Shown: positions 1 to 6,439 of the stretch, in pieces | Layout of the letters: each line of letters starts with the position of its first letter | How positions within the stretch are numbered: position 1 is the first letter of the stretch | Assembly (NCBI GenBank): GCA_030453005.1 | Contig: JAKDLE010000172.1 | Coordinates: 1 to 6,486, forward strand | Source of the DNA: Pseudonocardia sp. | GTDB taxonomy: Bacteria > Actinomycetota > Actinomycetes > Mycobacteriales > Pseudonocardiaceae | Reading direction: 5' to 3' | Length of the DNA: 6,486 bases | The notes under the pieces: generated by a model | Seen by the model: only the letters and a program-made list of their open reading frames with translations | Database searches by the model: none | Told to the model about the DNA's origin: nothing | Position numbers and translations under genes: made by a program

Positions 1-108
1 GCTCCGGAGGACGCCGCTCCGGAAGCCGCCGCTCCCGAGAGCGCCGCCCCCGAGAGCGCCTCCGCTGAAGCCGCCGCCCGCGAAGCCGCCGCCCGCGAAG
101 CCGCGGCC
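1..108 (+). repeat. Ala/Glu-rich tandem repeats in the HNH protein
   Basis: Two exact 15-bp copies, gaagccgccgcccgc at 67-81 and 82-96, are followed by a partial third copy at 97-108. They encode EAAAR-EAAAR-EAAA, the pattern of a rigid helical spacer. Upstream, CCCGAGAGCGCC is repeated (34-45 and 49-60) within APES-type units. A separate hexamer run (ACGGCC three times, then ACGGCG) at 148-171 encodes Thr-Ala repeats. These in-frame repeats lie in what is normally a variable part of the protein before the conserved DUF222 C-terminal segment. Confidence 0.8.
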
Positions 109-858
109 GTGCCGGGGGCCGGGTGCACCTGCGGGTCGAGCGCCCCCACGGCCACGGCCACGGCCACGGCGCCGGGCCTGCTGCGCCGCCCGGTCACCCC
201 GGGCAAGCCGCTGGTGCAGATCGTGATGCCCCTCGACGCCCTCACCGGCGCAGGCGACGGACCGTGCGAGCTGGTCGGTTACGGCCCGATCCCCGCCGAG
301 CAGGCCCGGGAGATCGCGGCCGACGCGGTCTGGCGCCGCCTGGTCAGCGACCCCCTGTCCGGGGCCCTGCTCGACCACGGCCGCACCACCTACCACCCCC
401 CGGCCGCCCTGGCCGAGTTCGTCCGCGGACGCGACGTGTACTGCCGCTTCCCGCTCTGCCGCCGCCGCGCCCTCGACGCCGAGCTCGACCACACCACCGC
501 CTGGACCGACGACGGCGTCACCAGCGACGAGAACCTCTACGCCGCCTGCCCACACCACCACATGCTCAAGCACCACGGCGGCTGGACCGTCGTCCAACAA
601 CCCGACGGGCGCATCACCTGGACCACCCCGACCGGACACAGCTACACCACCGAACCCCACGACTACCGCACCGACCCCCCATCACCCCAGCCCGCTCGAC
701 CACCGGAGGCAGTGGATCCGGCGGGATCGACCGGCCGAGCGCGGCCCGGCGAGGCCGACCCGCTGGTGACACAGCCGCACACGTCCCTGGCCGATCTGTG
801 CGCCGACCCACCGGACACGATCAGGTTCGCCACGGACGACGACCCCCCACCGTTCTGA
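1..858 (+). CDS. DUF222/13E12-family HNH endonuclease domain protein, 3' part (5' end outside window)
   Basis: The frame is open from base 1 to a TGA at 856-858, so the 5' end lies outside the window; 285 residues are visible. Residues 1-36 are an Ala/Glu/Pro-rich low-complexity stretch, followed by a Thr-Ala run near 50-57. Residues about 70-138 resemble the C-terminal part of DUF222 (PLDAL, GYGPIPAEQAREIA, W-R-R-L, D-P-G-LLD-GRT-Y-PP-ALAEFVRGRD). The HNH zinc-finger nuclease module follows: Cys148 and Cys153 (YCRFPLC), Asp163-His164, Asn178, Cys183, His185-187 and His191. All key residues are present, so the nuclease core looks intact. The last 60 residues are Pro/Asp-rich and probably disordered. 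Such proteins are multicopy in actinobacteria and related to the mycobacterial REP13E12 repeats. Their biological role is poorly known; DNA cleavage is inferred from the motif only. The gene is convergent with the exonuclease gene downstream. Confidence 0.88.
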   Translation, partial: APEDAAPEAAAPESAAPESASAEAAAREAAAREAAAVPGAGCTCGSSAPTATATATAPGLLRRPVTPGKPLVQIVMPLDALTGAGDGPCELVGYGPIPAEQAREIAADAVWRRLVSDPLSGALLDHGRTTYHPPAALAEFVRGRDVYCRFPLCRRRALDAELDHTTAWTDDGVTSDENLYAACPHHHMLKHHGGWTVVQQPDGRITWTTPTGHSYTTEPHDYRTDPPSPQPARPPEAVDPAGSTGRARPGEADPLVTQPHTSLADLCADPPDTIRFATDDDPPPF

Positions 859-957
859 ACCCGCCCCCGCAGCGCCTCGCCGACGGGGGGAAGCATGAGC
901 CGACAACTGCTTGATCGGCGCAGGTGGTGCCGTCGCAACAGGTTTGGCGTGAGCGGC

Positions 958-1128
958 GACCTTACTGGCGAATTCGGTCAGACCTCGCCCGCCAGCGCAG
1001 GAGGGCCTCATGATCGCCGAGAGTGGTGGCAGAGCGACAGATCTGTCGTCCTGGCACCGCTCTTGGCGATCATGACGAGGACGATGCCTGCCAGGATCCC
1101 GGGCCATGGAGAATTTGCCAGCAGGGTC
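958..1128. repeat. Long palindromic element (nested inverted repeats)
   Basis: The inner arms 1008-1041 and 1042-1075 are inverted copies with no spacer, matching at 29 of 34 positions; the central 14 bp (cgacagatctgtcg, 1035-1048) are a perfect palindrome. After an unrelated internal stretch (976-1007 on the left, 1076-1110 on the right), a second pair matches at 15 of 18 positions: gaccttactggcgaattc (958-975) against gaatttgccagcagggtc (1111-1128). The element fills the gap between two convergent genes, HNH and exonuclease. It could act as a two-way terminator or RNA hairpin, or be a REP/MITE-like mobile repeat. I see no transposase gene. The rest of 859-1182 holds no gene I can support. 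Confidence 0.85.
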
Positions 1129-1182
1129 AGCGGGGCGGTACACCTCGGCCTCGGGCGGTACGCGCGAGACCTCAACGCCCGA

Positions 1183-2148
1183 TCAGCGGGCGAGTGCGGC
1201 GCGCAGCCGCTGCACCGAACCGTCGATGCCCCACCGCTGCGCGAGTGCATCGAGCCGCTCGGGGTCGACGGGCTGCGTGGGAAGCGCGTCGTCCCGGTCG
1301 AGGTGGACCTCGGCGTCGACGGCGACCCGCACCACCCGCTCGACGACGGCCAGGTAGGGCTCCGCCGCCGCGAGTTTCGTCCGCACCGTCGCAGCCAGCC
1401 GGGTGTCGGTGCGGTCGTCGATCGCGGCGCGCAGCGCGGCCCAGGAGTCGAACCGCCCGACGAGCGTGGCGGCGGTCTTGGCGCCGATCCCAGGCACGCC
1501 GGGTAACCCGTCGGAGGGGTCACCGCGCAGCATCGACATCTCCGCGTACGCCTCGCCCGCACGCGCGACCGGCACCCCGTACTTGGCGGCCACCTCGGCC
1601 GGACCCATCATCTCGGCCTTCGCCAGCCCCCGGCCCACGTAGAGCAGCCGGACGGGTTGTTCGGTGTCATCGACGGGGTCGCGGACGATCTGCATCAGGT
1701 CGCGGTCGCCGCTGACCGCGAGCACGGGGTCGCGCGACTCGGTGGCCGCGAGCGTGCCGATCACGTCGTCGGCCTCGTAGCCCTCGGCGCCACCAGTGGC
1801 GATCCCGGCCGCGGCGAGCACCTCCAGCAGCACCGGGACCTGCGGCGCGAGGGTGTCGGGAACCGCCTCCGGCCGGCCGGCCGGGGCCGCGTCGGGTTCG
1901 CCGGGCAAGCGGTGCGCCTTGTACGAGGGCAGCGCGTCGACGCGGAAGGCGGGCCGCCAGTCCAGGTCCAGGCAGGCGACGACCCGCGTCGGGCGGTGCT
2001 CGGTGACCAGCCGCGAGACCATGTCGGTGAAGCCCTGCACCGCGTTGACCGGCGTACCGTCCGGAGCCGTGATCGACTCCGGCACGCCGTAGAAGGCCCG
2101 GAAGTACAGGCTCGCGGCGTCCAACAGCATCAGCGAGGGTGCGCGCAC
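1183..2148 (-). CDS. 5'-3' exonuclease / flap endonuclease (PolI N-terminal domain-like)
   Basis: This 321-residue protein is a stand-alone relative of the 5'-nuclease domain of DNA polymerase I; such enzymes cut 5' flaps and trim DNA 5' ends with divalent metals during replication and repair. Visible motifs are the first acidic residue Asp10 in MLLDAAS, YKAHR (76-80), the acidic cluster EADD (125-128), SGDRDLMQ (146-153), and [18 protein letters not shown] (209-226), which combines metal-binding aspartates with the DNA-binding helix-hairpin-helix. No polymerase domain follows. It appears orthologous to M. tuberculosis Rv2090 and M. smegmatis FenA (identification from memory). The start is uncertain: I prefer GTG at 2148 because a -10-like CAAGCT lies 7 nt upstream and family members usually have a few residues before MLLDAAS. 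ATG at 2130 is the alternative; an upstream in-frame start at 2196 would run into the peptidase gene. There is no Shine-Dalgarno sequence. It is divergent from the PepE-like gene, 32 bp away. Confidence 0.93.
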   Translation of the reverse strand: MRAPSLMLLDAASLYFRAFYGVPESITAPDGTPVNAVQGFTDMVSRLVTEHRPTRVVACLDLDWRPAFRVDALPSYKAHRLPGEPDAAPAGRPEAVPDTLAPQVPVLLEVLAAAGIATGGAEGYEADDVIGTLAATESRDPVLAVSGDRDLMQIVRDPVDDTEQPVRLLYVGRGLAKAEMMGPAEVAAKYGVPVARAGEAYAEMSMLRGDPSDGLPGVPGIGAKTAATLVGRFDSWAALRAAIDDRTDTRLAATVRTKLAAAEPYLAVVERVVRVAVDAEVHLDRDDALPTQPVDPERLDALAQRWGIDGSVQRLRAALAR

Positions 2149-2155
2149 GAACCAG

Positions 2156-2173
2156 AGCTTGCCGGAATACCCT
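2156..2173. promoter_or_regulatory. Back-to-back -10 elements of divergent, probably leaderless promoters
   Basis: On the plus strand, TACCCT (2168-2173) fits the actinobacterial TANNNT -10 hexamer and lies exactly 7 nt before the ATG at 2181. On the minus strand, CAAGCT (2161 down to 2156) keeps the A at position 2 and T at position 6, and lies exactly 7 nt before the GTG at 2148. Neither gene has a Shine-Dalgarno sequence or a clear TTGACA-like -35. The plus-strand call is better supported than the minus-strand one. The -35 regions would fall inside the opposite gene's first codons, so the two promoters should interfere with each other. Confidence 0.5.
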
Positions 2174-2180
2174 CGGGCCC

Positions 2181-3389
2181 ATGACACCGGCCGCAACCAC
2201 GTCTTCGGGCCCAGCCACGTCCTCGGGAACAGGTACGTCTTCGGGAACAGCCACGTCTTCGGCGCCTGCCGCGGTTCCCGTCGACGAGCTCGCGGCCCGG
2301 CTGCGACGCACCGGGGAGGTCGCCGCCGCGCACGACGTGGACGTCCTGATGATCACCCCGGGCACCGACCTGCGGTACCTGCTGGGCATGGACGGCGAGT
2401 CGCACGAGCGGCTCACCTGCCTCGTGCTCCCCGCCGCTGGCCACCTCGCACCGCCCGCGCTGGTCGTACCCCGCCTGGAGGCGCCCGGGCTGGCCGGTCT
2501 GCCCCTCGACGAGCTCGGCGTGGAGATCATCACCTGGACCGACGACGAGGACCCGTACCTATTGGTCAGCGACCTCGCAGGGGGCCCCTCCCGGATGGGC
2601 GTGGCCGACGCCATGCCCGCGGCGCACGTGTTCGGGTTGCGCGACATCTTCCCCGAGGTCGCCCAGACCCTCGCCGGGCCGGTGCTGCGCGAGCTGCGCA
2701 TGCGCAAGTGCCCCACGGAGGTCGCCGAGCTGCGGGCCGCGGGCGCGGCGATCGACCGCGTGCACGCGCGGATGGGGGAGTTCCTGCGCGTCGGGCGCAC
2801 CGAGGCCGAGGTCGGCGCGGACATCGCCGCCGCGATCGTCGAGGAGGGCCACACCGGTGCCGCGTTCGTGATCGTCGGCTCCGGACCCAACGGCGCGAGC
2901 CCGCACCACGACGTCTCGGGGCGCACCATCGAGCGCGGCGACGTCGTGGTGATCGACATCGGCGGCCCGCTGCCCAGCGGATACCACTCCGACTGCACCC
3001 GTACCTACGCCGTGGGCGCCGAGCCCGCCGCCGCGGTGTGTGCGGCGTACGCGGTGTTGCAGGGTGCCCAGGAGGCCTCGGTGGCCGCGGTGCGCCCCGG
3101 CGTGACCGCGGCGTCGGTGGACGCCGCCGCCCGTGAGCCGATCACCGCCGCGGGGCTGGGTGAGCGGTTCGTGCACCGCACCGGGCACGGCATCGGGCTC
3201 GACGTGCACGAACAGCCCTACATCGTGCGCGGCAACTCCCTGGTGCTGGAGCCGGGCATGGCGTTCAGCGTGGAGCCGGGCGTGTACCTCGACGGCGGGT
3301 GGGGTGCCCGGATCGAGGACATCGTCGTCGTCACCGCCGACGGGTGCGAGCGGCTCAACACTCGCCCCCGCGATCTCGTGGTGCTGTAG
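2181..3389 (+). CDS. pepE: M24-family metallopeptidase (PepE / Xaa-Pro dipeptidase-like)
   Basis: This 402-residue predicted cytoplasmic protein has the creatinase/prolidase layout: an N-terminal domain (about 33-170) and a C-terminal pita-bread catalytic domain (about 180-402). The five metal ligands of the family are visible: Asp259 (VVIDIGG), Asp271 (SDCTRT), His336 ([12 protein letters not shown]), Glu365 (SVEPGVY) and Glu379 (RIEDIVV). A His-His pair at 242-243 sits in the usual substrate-side position. It probably removes or splits residues next to proline in short peptides; substrate preference cannot be read from the sequence. ATG 2181 is chosen because a TACCCT -10 lies 7 nt upstream. 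The first 30 residues are an unusual Ser/Thr/Gly/Ala tail made by 18-bp repeats. The nearest relative from memory is M. tuberculosis PepE (Rv2089c), also beside a divergent exonuclease gene. The gene converges with the SGNH gene, with 3 bp between the stop codons. Confidence 0.93.
   Translation: MTPAATTSSGPATSSGTGTSSGTATSSAPAAVPVDELAARLRRTGEVAAAHDVDVLMITPGTDLRYLLGMDGESHERLTCLVLPAAGHLAPPALVVPRLEAPGLAGLPLDELGVEIITWTDDEDPYLLVSDLAGGPSRMGVADAMPAAHVFGLRDIFPEVAQTLAGPVLRELRMRKCPTEVAELRAAGAAIDRVHARMGEFLRVGRTEAEVGADIAAAIVEEGHTGAAFVIVGSGPNGASPHHDVSGRTIERGDVVVIDIGGPLPSGYHSDCTRTYAVGAEPAAAVCAAYAVLQGAQEASVAAVRPGVTAASVDAAAREPITAAGLGERFVHRTGHGIGLDVHEQPYIVRGNSLVLEPGMAFSVEPGVYLDGGWGARIEDIVVVTADGCERLNTRPRDLVVL
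2196..2267 (+). repeat. Four tandem 18-bp units in the 5' end of the peptidase gene
   Basis: Units at 2196-2213, 2214-2231, 2232-2249 and 2250-2267 share the core ACGTCTTCGGG with small changes, for example CCTC for CTTC in unit 2. They encode four copies of a six-residue motif of the form (T/A/G)-T-S-S-(G/A)-(T/P), giving a flexible tail before the folded N-terminal domain. Unit length is a multiple of three, so copy-number changes would keep the reading frame. Confidence 0.85.
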
Positions 3390-3392
3390 CCC

Positions 3393-4445
3393 TCAGGCGG
3401 GGGACGGGGTGCGTGCGCCGCCCTCGACGCCGAGCCGTCCGTCGGCTCCGACGACGCACGCCCCCGACGGTGCGTTCGTCTGGACGAACGCACCGAGGCA
3501 GCGCCCCATCGCCCCGTGGGCGGCGGCCGTGGGGTGGAAGGACTCCTGCGCCAGGTGGTAGCCGACGGCGTCGAGCCCGCCGTGGACGAGCGCCTCGGCG
3601 TCGACGGTGATGCGCCGCTGCCACTCCTGGGTCCACGGGGTGCGGGTGCAGGCCTCGTAGCCCTCGGTGGCGCGGTCGAGGTCGAGGAAGCGGACGCCGG
3701 TGCGCTCCGCGACACCGCGCAGTGCGTCGGACAGCGCGGGGAACAGGACCATGCGCCCCCAGGCCGCGTCGGCTCGGCTGTACGGACAGCCGCGCGCCCC
3801 GGCCAGCGGCACCATCAGCTCGCTCACGGGTGAGGCGTAGGACGCGAGCACGAACGCGTAGTCGTCGTCGCGGTAGCCCGCCCGGCGCATCGCCTCGCGC
3901 ACGTCACCGACCGCCGTCTCGACCCGCGGCGCGACCGCGGCCATGCGTGCGGGGACCTGCGGACCGAGTGTCTCGCGGCACGGGGGCTCCCGCGGGTCGA
4001 GGAACGCGCGGATGCAGGCGATCCCGGTGCCGGTGAGCTCGGGCTCGTCGTTCGCGCCCACCTGCAGCACCACGGTGGTGACGCGGTGCTCCCGGGCGAC
4101 CGCCACGAGCCGCTGCGCCTGCGAGCCCTCCGTGTAGTGGGTGCTCGTGCCGAACCCGACGTCGGCCGCCTGCGCCCCCGAGCAGGCCAGGTTCACCGAC
4201 TCGACGGCCAGCCCGGTGCGGTGGACGTAGGCGTGGGGGGAGCGGTGGCACCAGTTGCCGTCCTCGCCGCGCGTGCCGGGGACGTAGTCGCCCGCCCCGT
4301 CTCCTGCGGCGGCGCTGTCGCCCAGCGCGACGACCGCGGTGGGCCGGTCGGGGGCCGCCGCGGACGCCGCGGGTGCGCCCACCAGCGCACCCGCCGTACC
4401 GAGGACGGCGACGAGCACCAGGAGCAGGCGGCGGTTGCTGATCAC
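3393..4445 (-). CDS. Secreted SGNH/GDSL-family hydrolase (esterase/lipase-like)
   Basis: The 350-residue protein starts with a signal peptide: Arg5-Arg6, a hydrophobic core to about residue 24, and a likely signal peptidase I site after ASA (27-29). The mature part carries SGNH blocks: GDS with nucleophile Ser44 ([12 protein letters not shown]), a block II Gly in [11 protein letters not shown] (about 90), GAND (130-133) and the C-terminal catalytic His304 in [11 protein letters not shown]. At the usual Asp-x-x-His position there is Glu301. The [10 protein letters not shown] segment after block I is typical of secreted actinobacterial members. Eight cysteines (66, 88, 144, 156, 220, 266, 316, 330) could form four disulfides, as expected outside the cell. 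It probably cleaves ester bonds in lipids or acylated polysaccharides; the substrate is unknown. GTG 4445 is chosen because the signal peptide starts there and TAGCGT lies 7 nt upstream; upstream in-frame starts would add an unlikely Arg-rich extension. Confidence 0.92.
   Translation of the reverse strand: MISNRRLLLVLVAVLGTAGALVGAPAASAAAPDRPTAVVALGDSAAAGDGAGDYVPGTRGEDGNWCHRSPHAYVHRTGLAVESVNLACSGAQAADVGFGTSTHYTEGSQAQRLVAVAREHRVTTVVLQVGANDEPELTGTGIACIRAFLDPREPPCRETLGPQVPARMAAVAPRVETAVGDVREAMRRAGYRDDDYAFVLASYASPVSELMVPLAGARGCPYSRADAAWGRMVLFPALSDALRGVAERTGVRFLDLDRATEGYEACTRTPWTQEWQRRITVDAEALVHGGLDAVGYHLAQESFHPTAAAHGAMGRCLGAFVQTNAPSGACVVGADGRLGVEGGARTPSPA
3468..3495. terminator. Perfect 13-bp inverted repeat, candidate terminator inside the SGNH gene
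   Basis: CGGTGCGTTCGTC (3468-3480) and GACGAACGCACCG (3483-3495) are exact inverted copies separated by only TG. The site lies 79 bp after the peptidase stop codon and inside codons 317-326 of the convergent SGNH gene. Only 3 bp separate the two stop codons, so a terminator for the peptidase transcript would have to lie inside the SGNH gene. There is no T-tract, which is common for actinobacterial terminators. A dyad this symmetric could instead be a protein-binding operator. Confidence 0.5.
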
Positions 4446-4452
4446 GTCATGG

Positions 4453-4458
4453 ACGCTA
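4453..4458 (-). promoter_or_regulatory. -10 hexamer of a probable leaderless promoter for the SGNH gene
   Basis: On the minus strand TAGCGT fits TANNNT and is followed by 7 nt and then the GTG start at 4445, the same spacing as for the peptidase gene. No Shine-Dalgarno sequence is visible between them. No convincing -35 is seen. Confidence 0.5.
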
Positions 4459-4604
4459 GACAGCGCGTCGCGGGTTGACCAGGGCGTTCGTCCGCCCCTG
4501 TGGATGAACCGGGCGGCCGGCCCGCGCGGAGCAACGCGCTGCTCACGGTGCGCCGCGGCGCTCACCCGTCCGCCCGAGTCGGTCCACAAGTCGGGAATCA
4601 GGGG

Positions 4605-4666
4605 TTGACTTCAGGGGAGCGGCAGGGTTACTCCCGGATGCCGCTCGACCGGTTCCGGTGGATAGT
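4605..4666 (+). promoter_or_regulatory. Candidate promoter region for the PspC gene and operon
   Basis: The divergent gap 4446-4708 holds no gene I can support. It contains TTGACT (4605-4610), a good -35 match, with a weak -10-like TTACTC 17 nt further (4628-4633). A second candidate -10, GATAGT (4661-4666), would start a transcript near 4673, just before a small stem-loop and the ribosome binding site. I cannot decide between them from the sequence. Confidence 0.35.
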
Positions 4667-4675
4667 CGGTGTGGA

Positions 4676-4702
4676 GCGACGAGATCCGTCGCACGGAAGG
4701 AG
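4676..4702 (+). promoter_or_regulatory. Stem-loop plus strong ribosome binding site before the PspC gene
   Basis: GCGACG (4676-4681) and CGTCGC (4687-4692) can pair around a 5-nt loop. Two bases later comes GGAAGGAG (4695-4702), 6 nt before the GTG at 4709. This is the only strong Shine-Dalgarno sequence in the window and it decides the GTG start. The stem may protect the 5' end of the message or affect ribosome access; that is inference. Confidence 0.6.
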
Positions 4703-4708
4703 CCCCCG

Positions 4709-4897
4709 GTGGCATCGACCCTGACCCGCCCACGACACGGGAAGGTCATCGCCGGCGTCTGCGCCGGCCTGGCGGACCGCCTCGGCCTCAGCCCGTTCGT
4801 GGTGCGCCTGGCGTTCGTCCTGTCCTGCATCCTGCCGGGCCCGCAGTTCATCGCCTACATCGTGCTGTGGGTGCTCATGCCCAAGCGGCCGGTCTGA
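4709..4897 (+). CDS. Small PspC-domain membrane protein
   Basis: The 62-residue protein is essentially one PspC domain. A short basic N-terminus (RPRHGK) leads into IAGVCAGLADRLGLSPFVVRL (14-34), the hallmark of the family, followed by a hydrophobic hairpin (about 30-42 and 47-57) broken by PGPQ and ending in the typical WVLMPKRP. In E. coli PspC belongs to the phage-shock membrane-stress response; the many small actinobacterial PspC-only proteins have no firmly known role. There is no visible partner such as PspA or a sensor kinase. The GTG start follows an excellent ribosome binding site. The stop codon is 13 bp before the amidohydrolase start, so the two genes are probably co-transcribed. 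Confidence 0.9.
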   Translation: MASTLTRPRHGKVIAGVCAGLADRLGLSPFVVRLAFVLSCILPGPQFIAYIVLWVLMPKRPV

Positions 4898-4910
4898 TCC
4901 AGCGGGCGCG

Positions 4911-6419
4911 GTGAGCCGCACCCTCCTGCTCGGCGTCCGGGTCCTCGACCCGGGCGCCCCCGCAGGCCCGGCCGGGGTGGAGATCGTCGACGGACGGTTC
5001 GGGCGCATCACCCCCGCGTCGGATCTCCGGGCTCCTGACGCCGACCACGTCGTGCGTCTCGACGGGGCGGTGCTCACCCCTGCTTTCGTCGACGCCCACG
5101 TGCACGCCACGGCCACGGGCCTGCTCGTCGACGGCCTCGACCTGACCGCCTGCGGCTCCTCCCGCGCGCTGCTCGACGCGGTGTCCGCCCGCACCGCCGC
5201 CCGGCCGGGTGAGCTGGTGTGGGGCCACGGCTGGCAGGACCAGACCTGGGCGGACCCGGCGCCCGGCCGCGCCGAGCTCGACCGCGCCGCGGCGGGTGCC
5301 CCCGTCTACCTCAGCCGCGTCGACGTGCACTCGGCGCTGGTGTCGGGTGCGCTGCTCGACCGCGCGCCCGACGCGGTGGGGGCCGCGGGCTGGTCGGACG
5401 GGCCGCTGTCCGCGCAGGCCCACCACCACGCCCGCCGCGCCGCGCTCGCCGCCGTGGACGGCCCGGTGCGCGACGTCGCTCAGCGCGTATTCCTCGCCGA
5501 CGCCGCCGCGCGCGGCATCGGCGTGGTCCACGAGTGCGCGGGCCCGGACATCTCCTCGCCCGCGGACCTCGCGGCGCTGTGCCTGCGTCCTCCGGGTGCG
5601 GGTCCCGACGTCGTCGGCTACTGGGGCGAGGCGGTCGACTCCGCCGACGCCGCGCGCGACCTGCTCGCCGCCACCGGCGCCCACGGCCTGGCGGGCGACC
5701 TGTTCGTGGACGGCTCGATCGGCTCCCGAACGGCGGCGCTCACCGCGCCCTACACGGACGCGCCCGGTTGCCTCGGCCGCCGCTACCTCGACGTCGACGC
5801 GGTCGCCGCCCACCTCGCGGCCTGCACCGCGGTGGGCACCCAGGCGGGCTTCCACGTGATCGGCGACGCGGCCGCGGCGATCCTGGTCGAGGCACTGGAG
5901 CAGGTGGGTGACATCCGCGGGACGCGGCACCGCGTCGAGCACCTGGAGATGGTCGACGCCGCCCAGATCGCGGCGGTCGCCCGGCACGGCGTGGCGGTCA
6001 GCGTGCAGCCGCTGTTCGACGCGTTCTGGGGCGGCGAGGGCGCCCTGTACGCCGAGAGGCTGGGCACGCGGGCGGCCGCGATGAACCCGTTCGCCGCGCT
6101 GCACGCCGCGGGCGTCGTACTGGCCCTGGGATCCGACGCCCCGGTCACGCCGCTGGGGCCCTGGGCGGCGGTGCGGGCAGCGGTCGACCACCGGACACCC
6201 GGTTCGGGCCTGACGTGGGCGCAGGCCCTCGCCGCGCACACCGTCGGCGGTCACCGGGCCGCCGGGGACCGCGACCCCCTCGCCGGCCGGATCGTCGAGG
6301 GCGCACCCGCCTCCTACGCCCTGTGGGACGGCGACGGCACCCGCGAGATCCCGCGCTGCCTGCGGACGGTGCAACGTGGCCTGCTCCTGTTCGACACCCT
6401 GGCCGCGGGCCCGCGGTGA
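4911..6419 (+). CDS. YtcJ-like metal-dependent amidohydrolase (Amidohydro_3 family)
   Basis: The 502-residue, probably cytoplasmic enzyme has an N-terminal beta-sandwich part (1-55), a TIM-barrel catalytic domain and a C-terminal return to the sandwich (about 455-502). Metal-site motifs are complete: DAHVH (His63 and His65), FHVIGD (His315), RVEHLEM (His344) and GSDAPV (Asp409). The family signatures GHGWQDQTW (105-113) and VDGSIGSRTA (266-275) are also present. Relatives hydrolyse N-formyl or N-acyl groups or cyclic amides, but substrates vary widely and none can be assigned here. Length is close to the usual 500-550 residues. It starts at GTG 4911, with only a weak GCGGG-like ribosome site 13 bp after the PspC stop, so translation may depend on coupling to PspC. 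No functional link with PspC is known to me. Confidence 0.93.
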   Translation: MSRTLLLGVRVLDPGAPAGPAGVEIVDGRFGRITPASDLRAPDADHVVRLDGAVLTPAFVDAHVHATATGLLVDGLDLTACGSSRALLDAVSARTAARPGELVWGHGWQDQTWADPAPGRAELDRAAAGAPVYLSRVDVHSALVSGALLDRAPDAVGAAGWSDGPLSAQAHHHARRAALAAVDGPVRDVAQRVFLADAAARGIGVVHECAGPDISSPADLAALCLRPPGAGPDVVGYWGEAVDSADAARDLLAATGAHGLAGDLFVDGSIGSRTAALTAPYTDAPGCLGRRYLDVDAVAAHLAACTAVGTQAGFHVIGDAAAAILVEALEQVGDIRGTRHRVEHLEMVDAAQIAAVARHGVAVSVQPLFDAFWGGEGALYAERLGTRAAAMNPFAALHAAGVVLALGSDAPVTPLGPWAAVRAAVDHRTPGSGLTWAQALAAHTVGGHRAAGDRDPLAGRIVEGAPASYALWDGDGTREIPRCLRTVQRGLLLFDTLAAGPR

Positions 6420-6439
6420 GCTGTGCCATCATTCCGCCC

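Noticed and set aside
1..171. Short tandem repeats as a possible CRISPR-like or minisatellite array
   Set aside because: Units are 6-15 bp, in frame and coding, with no spacers.
895..1506. Open frame on the plus strand running through the palindrome into the exonuclease gene
   Set aside because: It has no domain and overlaps the exonuclease. Its similarity to a minus-strand frame (DRSV..L.PL.AIM in both) is explained by the inverted repeat, not by two proteins.
2128..2130. ATG as start of the exonuclease
   Set aside because: Possible, but it has no ribosome site or -10 at a useful distance and would remove the residues usually found before MLLDAAS. Kept as the alternative start.
1667..2998. 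443-codon open frame on the minus strand across the exonuclease start and the peptidase
   Set aside because: It overlaps two well-supported genes in other frames and shows no recognisable motifs; long antisense frames are expected at this GC content.
4448..4450. ATG on the minus strand 5 nt before the chosen SGNH start
   Set aside because: It is out of frame with the SGNH protein; GTG 4445 leads directly into the signal peptide.
4615..4635. GGGAG ... CTCCC inverted repeat near the candidate PspC promoter
   Set aside because: Only 5 bp arms with an 11-nt spacer; easily due to chance at this base composition.
4875..6374. 499-codon open frame on the minus strand opposite the amidohydrolase
   Set aside because: It is a shadow of the real gene: its translation is rich in Arg, Gly and Val with no domain motifs, and the plus-strand frame has the complete metal-site motif set.
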